Both the position numbers and the translations under genes were made by a program. A stretch of 64,000 nucleotides of DNA from UBA3069 sp050633465. GTDB taxonomy: Bacteria; Pseudomonadota; Alphaproteobacteria; Rhodobacterales; Rhodobacteraceae. The DNA lies in the NCBI GenBank assembly GCA_050633465.1, contig JBOEGO010000007.1:74629-138628 (forward strand). Direction: 5' to 3'. Shown one piece after another: positions 60,819 through 64,000 of the stretch. Position 1 is the stretch's first letter, and every line of letters starts with the position of its first letter. The notes under the pieces were generated by a model. It ran no database searches. It was not told the DNA's origin and saw only the letters and a list, made by a program, of their open reading frames with translations.

Positions 60819-62249
60819 TCACTCCATCACATAGCCATATGAGCCTGTGAAGTCCTGTTTTGCAACCTCGCCAGCGGCACCTTTCAGGCGTTTTCCACCG
60901 CCTGCGACCCGTCCATGCAGGAAAAGATCCTTTTCCGTCGGGGGTTTGATGCGGTCGGTGGGCAGCGCCAGGGCCTCGCCCCGCGTCGGGGTCACCAGAT
61001 GGGCCGACACGATGATCACCAGTTCGGATTGCTTGCGCTGGTATTCGGCGCTGCGAAACAGCGACCCCAAAATCGGGATATCACCCAACCATGGCACCTG
61101 ACCGTTCAGGTCGATGAAATCATCCTGCAACAGGCCGGCAATGGCAAAGCTTTCGCCGTCGCGCATTTCCACCGTGGTGGAGGTTTCGCGGCGGGTGAAG
61201 GCATCAATTTTGAAATTGTTGAATTCGATCCCGTTAGAGGAGTCGATCGCCGAAACGGCCGCGTTCATTTCCAGATTGATCAGATCACCGTCAATCACCC
61301 GCGGAATGAAGTTAAGTTCGACGCCGAAGGGTTTGAATTCAATCGAGATTTCGCCACCATCCTGGGCCACGGGCACCGGATATTCGCCGCCTGCCAGAAA
61401 TTTGGCCTCTTGCCCTGACAAAGCGGTCAGGTTCGGTTCGGCCAATGTGCGCACAATGCCTTTGCTTTCAAGGGCTTCCAGCAGGATGCCAACCTGAACC
61501 GCACCGGCGTTGAAGCCGAACAGGATTGCGCCGTTTTTGTCTGTGATCGCGGGCGTGGAGCCGCCCAGCGAATTGCCCTGTGTGATCGAGTTGGCGTTGG
61601 AATTGGTGCCACCCGAAATGCCCAGATCGTTGCCAAAGGCGGAACCATCCAGCGCCAGCGAGGTGGACAGGGATTTCGAAACGGAACGCTGCATTTCGGC
61701 AAAGCGCACCTTGAGCATGACCTGTTGCACGCCACCGACGCTCATCAGGTTGGACACGCGTTCGGGCGCATAGCGTTCGGCCAGATCCAGCGCGCGTTGC
61801 AAACGCTGCGCCGAGGAAACGGTGCCCGACAGCACGATGCCGTCATTGGCGGTGCGCACCTCGATCTTTTCACCCGGAAGGATCTGGCGCAGGCGTTCCT
61901 TGAATTCGGAAACATCGGCGGCCACGTGGACATCGACGTTGGTGATCAGCTGGCCGGATGCGTCCAGCAGGGTCAATGTGGTCAGCCCCGGCGCCTTGCC
62001 CAGCACGTAAATCGTGCGATCCGACAGCGAAGAGATATCCGCGATCGAAGGGTTGGCGATGGACAGTTGCGAAAAGGGAACGTCGCTTTCGACCACCACG
62101 GCGCGGTTCATGGGCACGGCAAGTTTGGTTGCCACCCCTCGTTTGACCACGCGCAGGGATTCTGCGTTTGCGTTGGAAACGGCAACCATCGGGCTGCTCG
62201 CTACGGCAAAGCCCAACAGGGCTGCCTTGATAAATCTGTCAATTTTCAT
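60819..62249 (-). CDS. cpaC: Tad pilus secretin CpaC/RcpA
   Basis: 476 residues. A signal peptide is cut at NANA-E (about 29). An N-terminal pilus/BON-like region follows (about 30-180, with PFSQLSIANPSIADI and the VRTANDGIVLSGTVSSA BON strand). The secretin domain has VGILLEALESKGIVRTLAEPNLTALSGQEAKFLAGGEYPVPV and the closing VPWLGDIPILGSLFRS. It forms the outer-membrane channel for the pilus. ATG 62249 is favoured over the 62297 frame start because the signal peptide begins there. Confidence 0.95.
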   Translation of the reverse strand: MKIDRFIKAALLGFAVASSPMVAVSNANAESLRVVKRGVATKLAVPMNRAVVVESDVPFSQLSIANPSIADISSLSDRTIYVLGKAPGLTTLTLLDASGQLITNVDVHVAADVSEFKERLRQILPGEKIEVRTANDGIVLSGTVSSAQRLQRALDLAERYAPERVSNLMSVGGVQQVMLKVRFAEMQRSVSKSLSTSLALDGSAFGNDLGISGGTNSNANSITQGNSLGGSTPAITDKNGAILFGFNAGAVQVGILLEALESKGIVRTLAEPNLTALSGQEAKFLAGGEYPVPVAQDGGEISIEFKPFGVELNFIPRVIDGDLINLEMNAAVSAIDSSNGIEFNNFKIDAFTRRETSTTVEMRDGESFAIAGLLQDDFIDLNGQVPWLGDIPILGSLFRSAEYQRKQSELVIIVSAHLVTPTRGEALALPTDRIKPPTEKDLFLHGRVAGGGKRLKGAAGEVAKQDFTGSYGYVME

Positions 62250-62409
62250 GTGACCTGCCTCTCCGATCACGCCTCGGTTGCGGGTCTTAGTGCCCACGAT
62301 TGGGGTGACCTTGGGGGAATTTTAAAATTTTTGCAAGAATCAATGGGTTCGAAGGGGGGGTTTATGTGACTGCCGGGTGATTCGCATACAACCTGCGGCG
62401 AAAATGCAA

Positions 62410-62434
62410 CGCGGCGCGGGGGTGCCGCGCCGCG
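62410..62434 (-). terminator. Hairpin between cpaB and cpaC (possible attenuator)
   Basis: Perfect 10-bp stem CGCGGCGCGG (62410-62419) with CCGCGCCGCG (62425-62434), five-base loop. On the minus strand it is followed by TTGCATTTTCG, a weak U-tract. The cpaB-cpaC gap is 258 bases, much longer than others in the cluster. Confidence 0.5.
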
Positions 62435-62507
62435 ATTGATCCGGTTCGGGTTGATCGGGGCAGACATGCTTGCCCCGATCTGTTTGGCCCGATCAGTTTG
62501 TGCCCGA

Positions 62508-63386
62508 TCAGTTGGTGCAGGGGATCCGGATTTCGATGACCTCTGCGCCGCGGCGGGTGGGGATGGTGCAGACCTGCTCTTTTTCCTCGATCACGGGGGC
62601 GGGGGCGGCGACCAGACCGAGCAGGGCGTTCTGGTCGACCTCGATATTGTCGGCCACGGTTTCATCACCCAGACCCACCAGCGACAGCGACAGTTTGCCA
62701 TTATACTGTGCCTGACCCAGACGCGCGACCTGTTGCGGGCGGATGGACACGGTGACGGTACGCGCAATGGTTGCGCCTGTCACATCGCCCGATGCCTGCT
62801 GGTCCACCGCGATGATTTCCACGCCGCTTTCGATCAGTTTGGTGACATCGCGGCGGCTGCCGCCCATGCCTTCGGTGTTTTTGGTGCTGGCCATGGTGAC
62901 GCTGCCGGTCCAGTAGATATCGACCTTATCCCCCGGGCGCAGGAAGCCGGACACGCCGGAGGCCACGTCGACTTCGATCGCGAAAGCGCGCATGCCGGGA
63001 TCGAGCAGGGAGGTCAGCCCCGCGCCTTCGCCCGGATTTGTGATCTTGCTGGCCAGGAGCGGTTCGTTCTTCTCCATCGGGCGCAGAACCATACGGGGTT
63101 CTTTGTTGTCATCGGGGAACAGTTCGAAATCGGCGGGGAATGTGCCCTCGGGGAGGGCATCGCCATTGACCGAGATTTTGCGCACATGTTCAGGCGTCAA
63201 CACGTCGCCGTAATCAATCGCCTTGTCGATCACATAGATCTCCGCCACCTTGAACGGCGGTTTGGAGGCCTGTTCCGCACGGGCCAGACGCGTGGTCAGG
63301 CCGGATACATAATCCTGAAGCATATAGACGGCAAAGCCTGCAAGGCCGAGGCCGGCAATAAGGACGAGTCCGAAGATCGCTCGCAT
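62508..63386 (-). CDS. cpaB: Flp pilus assembly protein CpaB/RcpC
   Basis: 292 residues. An N-terminal membrane helix (about 3-25, IFGLVLIAGLGLAGFAVYML) precedes a SAF domain (about 45-115, VAEIYVIDKAIDYGDVLTPEHVRK) and the RcpC domain (MRAFAIEVDVASGVSGFLRPGDKVDIYWTG). A Cys pair near the end (VCTIPTRRG...IRIPCTN) may form a disulfide. It lies between pilin and secretin, periplasmic, and is needed for assembly. Confidence 0.93.
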   Translation of the reverse strand: MRAIFGLVLIAGLGLAGFAVYMLQDYVSGLTTRLARAEQASKPPFKVAEIYVIDKAIDYGDVLTPEHVRKISVNGDALPEGTFPADFELFPDDNKEPRMVLRPMEKNEPLLASKITNPGEGAGLTSLLDPGMRAFAIEVDVASGVSGFLRPGDKVDIYWTGSVTMASTKNTEGMGGSRRDVTKLIESGVEIIAVDQQASGDVTGATIARTVTVSIRPQQVARLGQAQYNGKLSLSLVGLGDETVADNIEVDQNALLGLVAAPAPVIEEKEQVCTIPTRRGAEVIEIRIPCTN

Positions 63387-63571
63387 GTCACTATCCTTAT
63401 CTGGGCGTCGCCATGGGCCAATGGCCGTGGCTGACGCGGTTTAATTCCAGGACACCATCGCAGGCGAATGTGGCAAAAACGCGGTGCGAGGGTGATTGTT
63501 TCGTGTTTGGAATTGATGCGGGGAAACTGGCGGTATTGGATGCGCCGGTTTCACAGACATCAAACAACAAA

Positions 63572-63607
63572 CGGGCAGGCCACCGGATGATCGGTGCGGC
63601 CCGCCCG
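63572..63607 (-). terminator. Hairpin between flp and cpaB (attenuator/terminator)
   Basis: A 13-bp stem in three blocks (63572-63576 with 63603-63607; 63578-63581 with 63598-63601; 63582-63585 with 63592-63595) and a six-base loop. On the minus strand it is followed by TTTGTTGTTTG. It would cut transcription after the pilin gene, with partial read-through to cpaB. Confidence 0.65.
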
Positions 63608-63628
63608 GATCATGGCCAACTGGCCGGA

Positions 63629-63796
63629 TCAGTTGGTGATATTGGTCGCAGTCGAAGCAGAGAGCGTCGAGACGCCGCCAGACACCGCCAGGATGCTGAT
63701 GCCGCCGATCCCAACGATGGCCGCGGTCAGCATGACCCAGTCCACGGTGACTGCGCCGTCTTCGTCAGCGCGGAAGTTTTTGAAGAGTTTACGCAT
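63629..63796 (-). CDS. flp: Flp-family type IVb pilin
   Basis: 55 residues. A short basic leader (MRKLFKNFRADEDG) is followed by the prepilin cleavage site G/AVTVDWV, where the usual Glu at +5 is Asp, and a hydrophobic helix (VDWVMLTAAIVGIGGISILAVSG). This is the major pilin subunit, processed by CpaA and pushed through CpaC. The frame opens at 63934. The ATG at 63796 has GAGG six bases upstream and gives the canonical length. It is the first gene of the cluster and is followed by an attenuator-like hairpin. Confidence 0.93.
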   Translation of the reverse strand: MRKLFKNFRADEDGAVTVDWVMLTAAIVGIGGISILAVSGGVSTLSASTATNITN

Positions 63797-64000
63797 AGTT
63801 GCCTCGTCTTGCTCATGTGTTGCATTCAAGCAGCCGCAGGTGGATTTGCCGGTTCTGCGCCTATGTTGATCGAATATGGCGGGCAATTCGGGCAGATATA
63901 CGGCGGGTTGGGCGTTTTTATGTGATAAACACAAATTTCAGGGGTATTTCGGGGGGTCGTTTTCAGGTTTTCTTTTGAAATGCAAAAGAGGCGCAGAACA
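63797..64000. promoter_or_regulatory. Upstream region of flp
   Basis: 204 bases to the window edge with no convincing gene. It should hold the pilin promoter and a leader of unknown length. It has T-rich and A-rich patches (TTTTCAGGTTTTCTTTTGAAATGCAAAAG near 63960-63990). No sigma or CtrA box is clear. Confidence 0.3.

Noticed and set aside
1..64000. CRISPR array, tRNA/rRNA genes, insertion sequences, prophage, toxin-antitoxin or defence genes
   Set aside because: Scanned by eye: no regularly spaced repeats, no transposase or phage proteins, no tRNA cloverleaf ends. xerC belongs to the chromosomal DUF484-xerC pair, not to an integrative element.

Overview
The window reads as an ordinary stretch of chromosome from an alphaproteobacterium of the Rhodobacteraceae (roseobacter-type). 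The evidence is the gene repertoire: a Hint-domain protein of roseobacter type, phosphatidylcholine synthase, DUF1127 protein, a DUF484-xerC pair, ruvC-ruvA-ruvB, tol-pal followed by tilS and ftsH, and a Flp/Tad pilus cluster in Rhodobacterales order. Base composition is high in GC, with frequent GTG and TTG starts. I see no rRNA, tRNA, CRISPR array, insertion sequence or prophage. Almost all of the sequence is coding, on both strands, in short operons.

Layout. 1-7.1 kb: the start of a sulfate adenylyltransferase gene, a cupin, thioredoxin reductase with a divergent Lrp-type regulator, a Hint-domain protein, a tiny basic protein, and the overlapping trio lgt - MidA-type methyltransferase - pgeF. 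7.2-10.8 kb: ubiK, the 5-oxoprolinase genes pxpB-pxpC-pxpA, and truA. 10.9-17.2 kb: ycjX - GNAT acetyltransferase - ycjF, a 993-residue DUF2339 membrane protein and a group III truncated haemoglobin. 17.5-26.6 kb: ileS, preceded by what looks like an isoleucine-rich leader peptide, then an Ogt-type methyltransferase, pcs, xerC-DUF484, transaldolase and priA. 26.8-32.3 kb: a YeeE/YedE sulfur-compound transporter, a second cupin, MFS and MATE transporters, and prmA. 32.4-37.1 kb: small proteins, the ruvCAB resolvasome, an uncharacterised protein and a trans-aconitate methyltransferase-like gene. 37.2-46.6 kb (minus strand): ybgC-tolQ-tolR-tolA-(TolA C-domain duplicate)-tolB-pal-ybgF-tilS-ftsH. 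46.8-51.3 kb: a MOSC protein, folD, a DUF2306 membrane protein, and two paralogous membrane-anchored LytTR regulators around a thioesterase. 51.5-63.8 kb (minus strand): a Tad pilus cluster running flp-cpaB-cpaC-ompA, tadZ, tadA-tadB-tadC-tadD-tadD-cpaA, and an AAA ATPase.

How the parts work together. The Tol-Pal operon couples the inner-membrane proton motive force (TolQR) through TolA to periplasmic TolB and Pal, with YbgF/CpoB linking this to peptidoglycan synthesis. The Tad cluster encodes pilin, prepilin peptidase, secretin, motor ATPase, platform proteins and pilotin-like lipoproteins. It lacks the minor pilins TadE/F/G within this window. RuvABC resolves Holliday junctions, XerC resolves chromosome dimers, and PriA restarts replication.

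The most interesting observation is upstream of ileS. A 16-codon ORF carries Ile-Ile-Ile-Arg-Ile, begins at the predicted transcription start of a good promoter, and overlaps a 14-bp hairpin. It looks like a leaderless isoleucine-sensing leader peptide. Other points of interest are a stand-alone duplicate of the TolA C-terminal domain inside the tol operon, the LytTR pair, 29-bp tandem repeats running through the tadZ stop codon, hairpins that appear to stage expression of the pilin operon, and a cupin with the metal and tyrosine spacing of DddW-type DMSP lyases. No large undescribed gene system was found.
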